Origin: Pseudopithomyces maydicus | Taxonomy: Eukaryota > Ascomycota > Dothideomycetes > Pleosporales > Didymosphaeriaceae | Reading direction: 5' to 3' | NCBI GenBank assembly: GCA_026873275.1 | Contig: JANTUC010000018.1 | Location: 1,012,001-1,076,000 of the forward strand | DNA: 64,000 nt | Program-made: the position numbers and the translations under genes | Shown: one piece after another, positions 23,701 through 32,770 of the stretch | How the letters are laid out: each line of letters starts with the position of its first letter | Position numbering within the stretch: the stretch's first letter is position 1 | Notes under the pieces: model-generated | Told to the model about the DNA's origin: nothing | What the model saw: the letters and a program-made list of their open reading frames with translations, nothing else | The model's database searches: none

Positions 23701-24195
23701 GTATACCAATGCAGTTGCCAATGTGCTGTTCAGGGCGTCTCGCATTCTTTGGGGATCAGTACAGGAAGATTTCTTTGAGTAGGTGGTTAAGTACCTCTGG
23801 AATGATAAATCGGTCCTCTTTGCTTCTACGGCGGCAAGTCTGAGACCTTTCCTTGTGGTCTCGACGGCGCTTTCGTATTCTTCTAGTGACAGGTAAAACT
23901 CACCAAGCAAGGCGTGTGCGAGTGGTGAGTCCTTGGCGCTTTCTATCCCCTCGGTCATCAATACTAGGCAATCTTCCTGTGAGAGTGGCACATCTTGGCT
24001 GAGCGACACCCCACCTTCGCTCAGATCAGGTGCGTCTGGGCTTTCTACATTGAGGGGATAGCGCGATAGGCCGCTGCTGAGATAGCCTGTGACAACTTTG
24101 GACAAGCCTTGGTCGGGAAAAAGTTCAACGAATTGGCGCAGAGTCTGGATGTCCAGGTCCAAGAGATCGTGGGCACTGTTTGCGTGGGAGTCCAT
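20722..24195 (-). CDS. SKI3: SKI3 (TPR protein of the Ski complex), C-terminal part, detached from its N-terminus
   Basis: Large TPR protein, 1157 codons in one open frame. Tetratricopeptide units are visible throughout: LLGEFYLSLEEYESAVE (near residue 100), LIGIGLILEEEEEYAEAVDFLEQALKQ without break (near 190), YTKLGIFYEDYNKDKKRARQ (near 315), YIGLGESYHNSGRYNSAAK (near 425), then more units to the C-terminus. The ending LAPWRVEGWTALAECV is characteristic of Ski3/TTC37. In the cytoplasmic Ski complex this scaffold holds the Ski2 helicase and Ski8 and feeds mRNA to the exosome, including mRNA on stalled ribosomes. The usual N-terminal TPR block (about 290 residues) is missing at its proper place and lies next door in the opposite orientation. 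The ATG at 24193-24195 is internal with respect to the normal protein (just before LDLDIQTLRQFVELFPD), so this is probably a truncated piece. Confidence 0.92.
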   Translation of the reverse strand: MDSHANSAHDLLDLDIQTLRQFVELFPDQGLSKVVTGYLSSGLSRYPLNVESPDAPDLSEGGVSLSQDVPLSQEDCLVLMTEGIESAKDSPLAHALLGEFYLSLEEYESAVETTRKGLRLAAVEAKRTDLSFQRYLTTYSKKSSCTDPQRMRDALNSTLATALVYYQTPRNHPEAKAIFESILKRNPQFTAALIGIGLILEEEEEYAEAVDFLEQALKQDPSNGRIGAEAAWCQALSGNYQDGLSRLHAYLEYPQLDASSARGRELRAQTLYRIGVCMWELDSSKQARRDRKGPYAMFLAAIKANPNFAPAYTKLGIFYEDYNKDKKRARQCFQKAFELSPSEIVAAERMARLFANQGEWDIVEVISQRVVDSGKIKIAPGSKKKGVSWPYSALGVVQMNKQEYQKSIVSFLSALRISPNDYHSYIGLGESYHNSGRYNSAAKAFNYAENPSDGVEIRKADSETWFAKYMLANVNRELSEFNAAVAGYEEVLQERSQEFGVSIALVQTLVEKGWRCIETGFFGEAADSATRALEVAITITKYKPDAFNLWKAVGDALSIFTWVQEKLGQCPGGHVADLINCKSDIELDLNAHKDIDGIGVDDLVTLKSDSSATLTNVLKASILAHKRAIASCAHDIHAQAVAWYNLGWTEYRAHVCLEQELVQDGKLTTYLRAAMRCFKRAIELEAGNSEFWNSLGVITTTLNPKVAQHAFVRSLHLNERSVRTWTNLGTLYLLQNDTELAHQAFSRAQSTDPDFALAWVGEGIVALLYGDTTEALSHFTHAFELSDSSSLITKRQYAVSTFDFLISSPAASSNITNLIQPLFALHQLNFQAPYDIPHKHLAALFLERIGNHDAAIEALTAICTAAEQDYETSESTSALVRFAKAKNDLSRNLLASESFSAAVEEAETALELLSDFDTEANLSIMTPEALDKTTLSARLTAGLAHYFQGDLDAAIPYFRTSLEATGSNPDIICLLAEVLWAKGGENEKDVAREQLFSAVETHGRHVGIVTLLGAMAVADEDEDTMAAVKEDLDSLRTSADISASDLARVEKVIEAISFFLGGEESELDEARRSIMLAPWKHTGWKELAGATEDSSFAAIMARETAGRSVPPVGDLDARGLADAIAGTGSPADAQRGIMLAPWRVEGWTALAECVSQP

Positions 24196-24489
24196 GGCAG
24201 GCTACGTGCAGGAAGGTAAGCCAGGCAGGGCAAGGGGGGTCCGGACGAAGGGCGGGTGTCCAGATTGCCAGGAGATGTGTGGCCTGCACAAAGTGGTATA
24301 GTGAAAGAGCACCAATCGTGGCAGCGGGGAGGCGGCGGTGGCACTGAAGAGGGTGGTAGGGCTGAATTAAGCTCTGGCTAGCGCGGGGACGTCATTGCCT
24401 GCCTGCCCACCAAAGCAAACGCACCCGCTCGTTCTCATGGCAAGCCAACGATTGAAACGCGCGCATAGCGCCCTTGCCCCACCCTGACC
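24196..24489. other. Junction region between the two SKI3 pieces
   Basis: 294 bp lie between the diverging SKI3 fragments. If the inversion model is right, one breakpoint sits near 24196 and most of this stretch is the original SKI3 promoter, now facing the wrong partner. It contains short GGCAGG/CCTGCC repeats but no long inverted repeat. Confidence 0.5.
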
Positions 24490-25414
24490 ATGTCTGCTAA
24501 AGCGTCTCTCAAGGCGGCGAAATCGGCCATCGACGCGAAGAAGTGGGACGAGGCCATCGAACATGCAGACGCAGTGCTCGCGAAGGACGCAAACAACTAC
24601 TTTGCGAAGCTCTTCGTAGGCCGCGCCCAGGACGGTCTTGGGCGTCTGGACTCGGCAGCACAGGCATACAGCGACGCGACCAAGATCAAGCCCCAGGACC
24701 CGCAGGCGTGGTTGGGGCTGCGAGGTCTGTACCAGAAACAAGGCGGCGCCAAGGTCGATGAACGGATCGAAGTCGAGCTCCAGCTGGCGCACATCTACGC
24801 CGAGCTGTACGTTGCCGCTGTGCACCACCCGGGAGAAGAGAGGCGTCCCCATTGCTGACAGGCACAGCGACGATGCGCATAAAGCTCAGGTAGCCATCGA
24901 CGGCCTTGTCGACCAAGCCCGGAGACACGGCACCAAGCTGCAATACGCCCGCGCCCTGTCCACCCAGCTGCCAACATCTCCCATATACTCGTACCTCGAG
25001 GGCCGCCTGCCCCAACCGGCCGCCACCTACACGCGCATCGCTGAGATCCACGAGGCCGAAGAAAGCTCCACCATCAAGCGCCTGATCGACGAGCGCAGGC
25101 TACGCCTCGGCGCCACCCTGGAGAGCACCACCCTCCAAGTCAAGAACGAAGTATATGCCGCCAGTCCGCTGGAAGACATATATCAGAGCATTGTCGACTG
25201 GACGAACGATGATGTGTTGAGGAGAGAGTATGAGGAGAAGGTGCTACAGCGCGCATACGACACCCTGTTGGTGCTACCCGCCGGCAGCAAGGAAGAGAAG
25301 AGGGAGAAGGTGATGAAGCTGGCACACGACATGGTCATCATCAAGCATCCGTATCTGCTAGCTTGGCAGGTAGAGTTGGAATGGAGGTCGGGACTCGCCA
25401 TTGAGGCGCATTGA
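24490..25414 (+). CDS. SKI3: SKI3 N-terminal part, in opposite orientation to the rest
   Basis: Encodes the N-terminal Ski3 TPR block: MSAKASLKAAKSAIDAKKW, then NNYFAKLFVGRAQ and WLGLRGLYQKQGG. After an intron come LPTSPIYSYLEGRLP, TYTRIAEIHEAEE and KHPYLLAWQVELEWR. Exon 1 is 24490-24806. The intron starts at 24807. Two acceptors six bases apart (exon from 24862 or 24868) both keep frame. Similarity to Ski3 stops at LEWR, exactly where the minus-strand piece would continue with its LDLDIQTLRQF segment. After it only nine unrelated codons precede the TGA at 25412-25414. Product about 289 residues. The codon quality is good, so the break looks recent or artefactual. Alone it could not bind the rest of the complex normally. 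Confidence 0.88.
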
Positions 25415-25550
25415 TATGCACGGTCATGCATGATAATGTGGCAGGCAGTATGCTCACGCCCAATTCTACTATGATCAAACCCGCCTCGCCCCAACATCCA
25501 AATCCAAACGCCGCTCCTGAACGCCGCCCATGCAAAACGTCTCGCAAACA

Positions 25551-26121
25551 CTAACTCGCAGCATTCACAACCCTCCTCTTTTCTTCTGGAGAGTAGATGC
25601 TGGCTCCCTGTCTCAATGCATGGACCAGCATGGGCAAGCTGCTCGCCTTGAAGTCCTGTGCGTCACGCACTTTGTCAAGGTCATCCGCGAGCTCGACTGT
25701 GATCTTCTTGAGGTACATGGACGAAAACTCCTCAGGGTCCTTTGACACCACCTTTGCCCTGGTTTGGACTGGTGCTGGTGCCGGTGTTGATGCTGATACC
25801 GGCGCTGGTGAGGAAGAAGGTGGGTCCTGTGCGTCTGTCATGGAGACATCGCCATTTTGTTGTGCATTCTACACACCGATAAGCCAATGTTCATGTAATC
25901 TAAAAGCACGTTTCGTACAGATTTGGCGACCCCATTGGTCTTCTTGGGCTTCTTGCTCTTCTTGCTCTGCTGAGGCGTGTCGCTCTCACTCTCAGATGAC
26001 GAGATTTCCACTGTCAAAGTTAGCCGCGTCGAACGCTCCAGCTATGATCACAATTACCTTGAGTTCGGCTCTTTCTCTTCTTCTTGCGCTTGCTTTTATC
26101 TTCTCCTCTTGCCGCCGCCAT
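25551..26121 (-). CDS. RSA3: Ribosome assembly protein Rsa3
   Basis: Nucleolar 60S-subunit biogenesis factor, 157 residues. Three exons: 26058-26121, 25919-26010 and 25551-25868, joined in frame by introns of 47 and 50 nt. The N-terminus is very basic (KSKRKKKRKSR), followed by an acidic/Ser stretch (SSSESESD) and a Lys-rich segment, then a Pro/Ala linker. The Rsa3 domain is at the C-terminus: EEFSSMYLKKITVELADDLDK, DFKASSLPMLVHALRQG and FS-like SPEEKRRVV. That C-terminal block is the conserved signature. The gene is intact. Its 3' end faces the SKI3 N-terminal fragment, 136 bp away. Confidence 0.9.
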
Positions 26122-26782
26122 CTTGCGTTACTTTTTCGGGAGCGCAAAAAGTCGGGAAGAAAGGTATAGTATCTTTCAAACTTAAGGTTATCTTATCGGC
26201 ACGTGATTTCTGTAATTGGTCTAGCGTGAGAGCTGTGCCCATGGATTGCTCCTACCCAAAGTTCACCCAGGCCTCGAGCCTAGATATTTTTACAATGAGC
26301 GTTATTCAGAGTAACAAAACATGTCTATGCATCAAATTTCTACTCGTGTCCAAGGGGAAAACCGCATTTGTCCGATCCGCATCCAAGTAGATCTCAACAA
26401 CAAAGCAGCATCGCCACTCTCATAAACTGGATTGGCGAATGAATCGCATTGAGTGGCTGTCAGCTGTAATGACATCTACAGTTTCTCTTCGATATAGTCA
26501 CTTATGCCTCGATATGCCTGCAGTTAGATGTCTCATCCTCGTTCCTGGTGACCACTCTGTCCTAATTCCAATCCACCATCTCTTCGTGGCTGCTGCTTGG
26601 GCTCGGGCCAAACTTGCATGTCGTAATTTCTCCGTGCTATTCAATCCCTATTGTATGTGCATAATCGTGCTCAAAACTGAGTCTGATTTTACAGGTTGCG
26701 GGTAATGTGGTCTTTCGATACTGCACTTAGGAGTGGCAGCTCTGAACGACGCGCGGTAAATCTTTTTGTACGCTTCTTCGCG
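26122..26782. other. Intergenic, 661 bp
   Basis: Divergent spacer holding the RSA3 and GH16 promoters. Short open frames only; no recognisable feature. Confidence 0.5.
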
Positions 26783-27986
26783 ATGATTTCACCTACCTGG
26801 TTCTTTTCTCTGTTTGTGCTTGGGGGTTGGGTTTCAGCAATTACACCACGGTCAAGCAACTATCAGATTACATCAACCTACGATGCAACCAATTTTCTAC
26901 AGTCATTCGACTTCATCGACGTGCGTTCAGATCTTTGCAATACCTGTTTTTGGACTTCTTAGATTGACCTCAATTTAGAAACTAGACAATAGTAACAGCG
27001 GCATTGCTCACTATCAGGGCCTGCAAGCTGCACAGAATGCTGGCCTGGCTAGAATCCAGAATAATCAAACTTATTTGGGCGTAGATCACACTAACAAAAT
27101 TGCTGCGAATGGGGGTAGACCGAGTATCCGGCTCGAAAGCAAAAATACATGGGACGGTGGCATCCTAGTCGCAGATTTCGCCCATCTCCCTGCTGGGGGA
27201 TGCGGGGCCTGGCCTGCTTTGTGAGTCGCGAGCCATCACTGATTACCCATGTTGACGACTCGTAAAAGTTGGACTTATAGTGGAACTACAAACCCTTTTC
27301 GATATTCCGAGATCGACATTTACGAAGCTGTTTCCCTCGCTACCCGCAACGGTATCTCCTTATACACCTCAACGTCGCCATGTATGATGCAACACGGCTA
27401 CGGACCTGCCGCTTTCGCGCCCGGTACTGCGCGTCTCAATTGTGGCGACATGACACCCGCAACGGTGCTTGACCCAAAGAAAGACGGCTGGATGAGAGGT
27501 TGTGCGGTCGAAGCGCTCGAAGGCACCTTTGGAGACAAAGCCAATGAGCGAGGGGGTGGTATTTGGGTCATGCAAGTCGACACGGATGTTATCAGGGCGT
27601 GGTGGATTCCCAGAGACAGAGTTCCGGACGAGCTCAAGAGCGGGAGGACAGGGAATATCAACCCAGATACATGGCCAATCGATCCGGTGATGCGATTCAC
27701 AGTACAGAGCTGTGATGTTAGAAAAGCCTTTAGCAAGATGAAGATTGTACGTGGGCCTGGCCATTTCCCATCCATGAGTGGAGATAGCTGATTCATTAAA
27801 AAGATCCTCAACGTGGACTTTTGTGGAGCATATGCATCAAATGCATGGGGAGGGTACGCAGGGTATAATAATTGTCAGGCGACAACGGGGTGGAGTCAGT
27901 GCGAGACTTTTGTAAGGAAAAATCCTTGGGCATTCAAAGACACATATTTTTTGATCAATTCAATACAAACATACAAGAGAGTATGA
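26783..27986 (+). CDS. Secreted glycoside hydrolase family 16 (beta-1,3(4)-glucanase type)
   Basis: Secreted glucanase-like enzyme, 346 residues. Four exons: 26783-26920, 26979-27220, 27269-27746 and 27804-27986, all joined in frame. Residues 1-19 form the signal peptide (ATG at 26783 directly before it; the upstream in-frame ATG would hide it). The GH16 core is clear: GLARIQNNQTYLGVDH, GGCGAWPAFWTYSG and the catalytic motif E141-I-D143-I-Y-E146, the nucleophile and acid/base glutamates of the family. Later come GCAVEALEGTFGDKANERGG and DFCGAYASNAWGG. The C-terminal block (ETFVRKNPWAFKDTYFLI) is also family-typical. It probably acts on beta-glucans of fungal or plant walls; exact linkage preference cannot be read. 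No anchor or carbohydrate-binding module seen. Confidence 0.9.
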
Positions 27987-28163
27987 CATGGTAAGAGAAA
28001 CAACAGTACATTAAAATGGATATTGAAATCGATTCCAGATGAGCTAGCTGACTATAGAGTCTGAATTCGTCACGCAAAAATAGAAGAATGCTTGTCATCG
28101 AGATCGTCGTTAGGTATATCTGGTGAAGAATTAACCCAGGTTTATCTGTGTGAAAGTGAACAC

Positions 28164-29656
28164 TTACCCATGGCCCTCTAAATGCCGCACCAGAGGATTT
28201 GCATAGATGCTTGGCCCATCGCCATGCCCCAGTTCCGTGTTATACTGCCCTGTTTGGTTCGTTTCCCAAATATTCCCAATACGTATTGTCTTCAAGAGCG
28301 GGGTGAACTCGCTTTCGCCCTCCGGAATTTTACCTAGAACTTCTTTTTCTTCGTCCGTGAGAAAACCTGTAAGGTGTAGCTTCTCCAGAGATGCTGGAAG
28401 GAGTCGGAGCAAATCGAAGTCCGTGCCAGTATCTATATCTTGATCCTCTTGGTAAAATCCTCCATCCGACTTCTCCTCATCATCAAAGTTTGTCGCAGAA
28501 TCTTTAGTTCGGAGGAAGTCTACATCGATACGTAGTGTCTTAAGTTTTTGGAAACCACGGAGAGAGACTTGAGCCAGGTCTTCAGACTGAACGTTTCTTA
28601 GTTAATTAATCTTGATATACGAAATGGCATGAAGCTTACCTCATCATCCATACGATCACGACTTTCGAGAACAAGATGCTGTAGTGAATGTCCTACATGA
28701 TCCACAAGGGCCTTTAAATCCCGTCGTGGCGTGGGTATCACACTTTCAGAGACCGTAGCATCTCCCCGTTCGTAACTAAACCTTTCTAACTTGGGCGTTC
28801 TACACACGATATTTTCGATGGTCGATGTAGGAAACACCGAGTTACAGAACACTAACTCGGTAACATTTGATACTGGTAGATATTCATGCGAATCATCGGA
28901 CTCGTCTCCACTCATAGCGTTCGCCACAAAGTTACGGACGCTCGGTATGGCGCAAAAGAAGATGCACCAGTCCGAATGACATGACATTTCGCTATCCCAA
29001 TGCGCGACCGCGACTGTAGTAAGATGCTGAAATGGCAGTTTCGGTGCCAAAGATGGCCTGCTATAACTTGCTGCGATGATTCGTATTGCATTACTGAAAA
29101 TCTCATCCATCTCCAGATCTGTGAACCGAAATACCCTTAGGTGAGGAGTATAGTGAGTTAGCATGACAATTATCGGTTCCGAAGAACCTCTGAGAATCCA
29201 CTCATCCCAATCAGTGCCGAAGAATGTATATTCAGGTGCCGTCGCTTCCCACCCGTACAATTTTTCTATCCTTTGCCTGATTTTAATATAGCGATCAAGA
29301 TCTTCCAGTGGAGGTCGCGCTGATTGATCACTGAGTTGGAAGTCGTGAGCCGCGTCGCCGTCTAGATAGGTCGCACGCTGACTCGGTAGGCTAATGTCCC
29401 GGACATATTCGCCAACAGTCTCATTGGCCGATATCTCCTTCAACTTATCCCACAGAATATGGTTAGTGTAAGGATATGCGGAATCCGTCGCATCGATTGT
29501 ATGGTTCTCAGCAAAAAGCTGTCTGTGTTTTGTGATAATAAATTCGCAAAGCTTCCAATGGGCTTTACTTGTGAGAGCAAAGTCAAAGCTCGAGAACGGG
29601 CCAAGGAGCTCAGCGACAGCGATGACGAGCTCTACGGGGAGCAAATCGAGAGACAT
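28164..29656 (-). CDS. F-box-like / leucine-rich protein
   Basis: Protein of about 480 residues of the kind common in filamentous fungi as F-box/LRR-like proteins. The start at 29654-29656 (MSLDLLPVELVIAVAELLG) places an F-box-like motif at residues 3-40: LPVELV, then FDFALTSKAHWKLC. The rest has scattered Leu/Ile-rich segments typical of degenerate LRRs (VTELVFCNSVFP, LQHLVLESRDR, LKTLRIDVDFLR, LEKLHLTGFLT). Exon 1 is 28640-29656, the intron is 28587-28639 and exon 2 is from 28586. The frame ends in a TAA at 28164-28166 that overlaps a perfect donor (G|GTAAGT), so a further short exon downstream is possible. If it is an F-box protein it would recruit substrates to an SCF ubiquitin ligase; the substrate is unknown. 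It heads a run of three ubiquitin-adaptor-like genes on the same strand. Confidence 0.65.
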
Positions 29657-30223
29657 TGAGAGGAAAAAGGGTGCTGAATTGGAGGGAAGCAGAGTGGGGT
29701 TAATGTTATAGGAGTAACGGCTAGGACCAGCAATGCAAGGCAGACGCAGTCTAGCCCGCGCTAGGGAGGATTTAGGCACTGTTGCCTACACCATGCTACC
29801 ATACTAGGCCAATTCCATATGAACTCATCTTTATCCCGTGCGGTTGCTATCTCACACCTCGTTTACGATGCGGAAGCGAAATTACCTGTGATTAAGAGAG
29901 TTAGACGCATAGCAGTGGCTGTCTTTATGGCCATTCTTCAGTGTATACATGGAACATATCCCAGAGGCTTGAATTTGTAAAATATTGTGCAAATCCAAAA
30001 TATCGATTGCCATCCACATTGTCTCTTGTGCCTCTAATGGCCATTCTAGGACTACCAATACACCAAATAATCTCGTGCCACAATGTTTTGTTGCACAGAT
30101 TGCAAACTATGACATAAAACACCGCTTCTTGGAGAAATTTGCGAATTTTGTTCACTAATTTGCCATTTCAACTAGGTACTCATGATCACCTTTCCTCGAG
30201 GGACTCGGCACTTAAGCCAGTCC
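29657..30223. other. Intergenic, 567 bp
   Basis: Upstream of the F-box-like gene and 3' of the BTB gene. AT-rich. No feature recognised. Confidence 0.5.
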
Positions 30224-31323
30224 TCAATCATTGAGCTCGACACCGATCGCTTCAGCCGCTTTCTTTAGATCCTCAACTGGCCATCCTTTTGAGTAGGTGA
30301 ATCTATAAAGCACATCTGTCTGCGCCAATCCATATTTTCTCTTCTTTCCCAGATCCATCATTCTGCACGTCACGTCTGCTAGAAACTCATTTGGCACTCC
30401 GCTAGCCACCTGTTTCCACTCTTCTATTTCTTCTTCTGCCCATGTAAGCGTACAATCGACAACAAAATCCCTCAACATCGAACCCTGCTCGGTGTTTCCA
30501 TAAGCCCACGAGATCGCGTACTCGGAAGGTCGACTAGCAGCGTCTTTGAGAATGAAGTCAACAAGTTCAGCGAGAAACACACTGTCCTTGATCTCGACCG
30601 CAAGAATGAAGGCTTCATAGAGGTATATGACAAATTCCGTTGAGGGCCGCGGAATTGTGCTGTCAATGTACAAGGACAGCTCGTCTGGCGACAGCTTCCA
30701 GAGACAGTATAGGAATAAGGCCTTGGAACTGGCGTTCAAGACGACGAGAGGATATTGCGGATCAACAGTAGTAGTATGACTGACAGTGGGATCTAGAGAG
30801 ACTGATAACTGGCTACTGGATACTTCACTTTCAGATGCTAGGTCTTCGTTTTCGTCTTTATCATTCGAACGATCGAGAAGATGTGTCTCAGAAAACAGTT
30901 TATACTTGAATAGGTCAGATGTATTGGCTAACAGTTCCTCGTTTATTTTGTACACCTCGATGGTACCTCTGGCTTGAAGTTGTAGAAGGCGCCCGATATA
31001 ATAACTATTATTGTTGGTTGGTTATATCTTGATTGAGACGGCAGTACTTACTTTGGAAGTGGCCGCAACAGAGACAATGCAGTCTGTTTGCTTGCGGTTG
31101 GTTCTGGATTTTTCTGCGATGTTGAAGCGGAGGTAGCTGTTCGTGTTCGCGAAGAAGATGAAAGAGGCTGGGCAGAAGCTATCTGAGCTTCAGATACAAT
31201 CTCTCGGCCCGAGGAAACAGCCTGGCTGGAGATTATAGGATCTTCAGAAGAAGACTCTTGGCTGGAAACTGTGCGTTGGCTAGGAAAAATCTCAGTGTCA
31301 GACGGATAGATAGAGTTACTCAT
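30224..31323 (-). CDS. BTB/POZ-like protein
   Basis: 350-residue protein in two exons: 31052-31323 and 30224-31004, with an intron of 47 nt (31005-31051, GTAAGT...AATAG). Residues 1-85 are Ser/Thr/Gln-rich and probably disordered. From about residue 90, YYIGRLLQLQARGTIEVYKI leads into NEELLANTSDLFKYKLFSE, the beta-strand plus helix pattern of a BTB fold. An acidic loop then interrupts it, and LVVLNASSKALFLYCLWKLS plus VIYLYEAFILAVEIKD continue the BTB/BACK-like helices. The C-terminal SEYAISWAYGNTEQGSMLRDFVVD is typical of the fungal BTB proteins that expand in this class of ascomycetes. The BTB assignment rests on pattern, not on a search. It may recruit substrates to a CUL3 ligase. Its C-terminal half resembles the neighbouring BTB-RING protein, which suggests a tandem duplication. 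Confidence 0.68.
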
Positions 31324-31676
31324 GCTGATGTCATGAAGAATGAAGAATGATGTGTGAATAGTGAACGCCCAGGGTTGTAGAGGTATGTTATTTCGAGTGT
31401 TGAAAGACCACTGTGAATAAAGAAGTCTGACCGTGAAGGCAGCTGATTTTAAGGACTTTAGGAGGCATAGTTGAATAAAAAGGTGTGGGGCTCGTGCTTC
31501 AAACAGATTGCCCCTGGAGCTGACAAACACACAACAACCACGGCCTGCCCAATGCTAGCATAATGACAATCAACTAATCGAAGACACCCAAGAGAACATG
31601 AAATTCATTAGAGTAGGAGTAGTGAATCCCTCACCCGAAGGGCACATACGAAATAACATCGAGACACCACTTCCAT
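31324..31676. other. Intergenic, 353 bp
   Basis: Between two BTB genes on the same strand. Promoter of the downstream BTB gene and 3' end of the BTB-RING gene. Nothing else seen. Confidence 0.5.
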
Positions 31677-32770
31677 CTAGACGCGACGATCTTCAGGAAT
31701 CAATATATCAAAACCGGGTATTTTCATCAAAGGCATTGTCATCTGCTCATTCTCCTGCGAATCTTCATCGTCGGACGAAGGAGATTTTTCGTCAAACACG
31801 CGGCCAATGGTACTGCTACCCCTTAGGTGTTCCGGAACAATCTTTGAAACCATGTGCTTTTTGATTATTTCATCAATACCCGGTAGCGCATTCCCGGTGA
31901 GCGTCAGTTCTTTTGCTTTGCTCTGCGCTGTCAAGAGGCAGCTCATAAACTCTGCGACGCCATGTAGGTCATAGTTCCCCAGCCAAAACGTCTCGTCGCC
32001 AGCAGACCATCTGAGCGCGTAAACATCGATTACGAATGCCCTCATGACTGCAAAATCGGACTCTTTCTCCATTTCTGAGAAGAGGTACTGAATAACAAGC
32101 AGTCCTGGCAGTAAATTATGTTTCTCGATATCAAGAGCAATCTGCGCAATGACAGCATCCCGAAAGGTCAAGTCTTTGATAGTTTTCGCGGCGGAGGAGG
32201 CGCGGATCAATCGGATTATGTGTCCATCAAAGATTTCTGCATCCGGACTTTCCTCTTTGAGTACCGGCAGCTTGCTCCTATACAAGCACTTTGCCCAACT
32301 TTCAAAACCCTCTCTATCGAGGCCTGGAATGGTGACCTTTATGTGCTGGTCCTCTCTTGTCCAGATGAAGCGGCAGAGTGGACACTTGGCATTTCTTTCG
32401 AGCCATTGATCGATACATTGAGTGTGCATATTCTGACCACAGGATTTACAATAGGCGATGTTGTCTTCGGAAATCAGAAGGGGTGTTTCACAAACGCAGC
32501 AGTCGACAGGAGAATCGATGGGCTTCCGAGAGGCCTGAAGCAACGACTTGAAATACGGGGAATGGGCGCAAAGCAGGTCCTCGTGGACTTCGATAGGCAG
32601 TCGCATGCTTCCAAAGCATATATCGACCCAGCGACGGCCGCGACTATTATGCCATTAGGTGAGGCGATATGACACATCTTAAAGGTCTCTTGCCTGGTGA
32701 CCTCCTTCGGCGCTGCTAGAATAAGTTGGCGATATAGGGAGCCCAATGGCTTCGGCTTAGGTGTACTCAT
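31677..32770 (-). CDS. BTB protein with a RING-type zinc finger inserted in the BTB fold
   Basis: The main open frame (to 32606) begins within a BTB domain: VDICFGS, MRLPIEVHEDLLCAHSPYFKSLLQ written in two parts as MRLPIEVHE and DLLCAHSPYFKSLLQ. A zinc-finger block interrupts the fold at this point: C-x2-C, 13 residues, C-x2-C-x4-H-x2-C, 10 residues, C-x2-C, with QCIDQWL and CPLCR as in RING-H2 fingers. The BTB fold resumes with IKVTIPGLDREGFESWAKCL. The C-terminal part (HNLLPGLLVIQYLF, VMRAFVIDVYALRW) matches fungal BTB proteins. An N-terminal exon probably starts at 32768-32770 (MSTPKPKPLGSLYRQLIL), followed by a 58-nt intron. The join I can draw is out of frame, so the 5' end is unresolved. 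If real, the protein could act both as ligase and as substrate adaptor. Confidence 0.7.

Noticed and set aside
24367..24852. 161-codon minus-strand open frame
   Set aside because: Antisense shadow of the SKI3 N-terminal exon.
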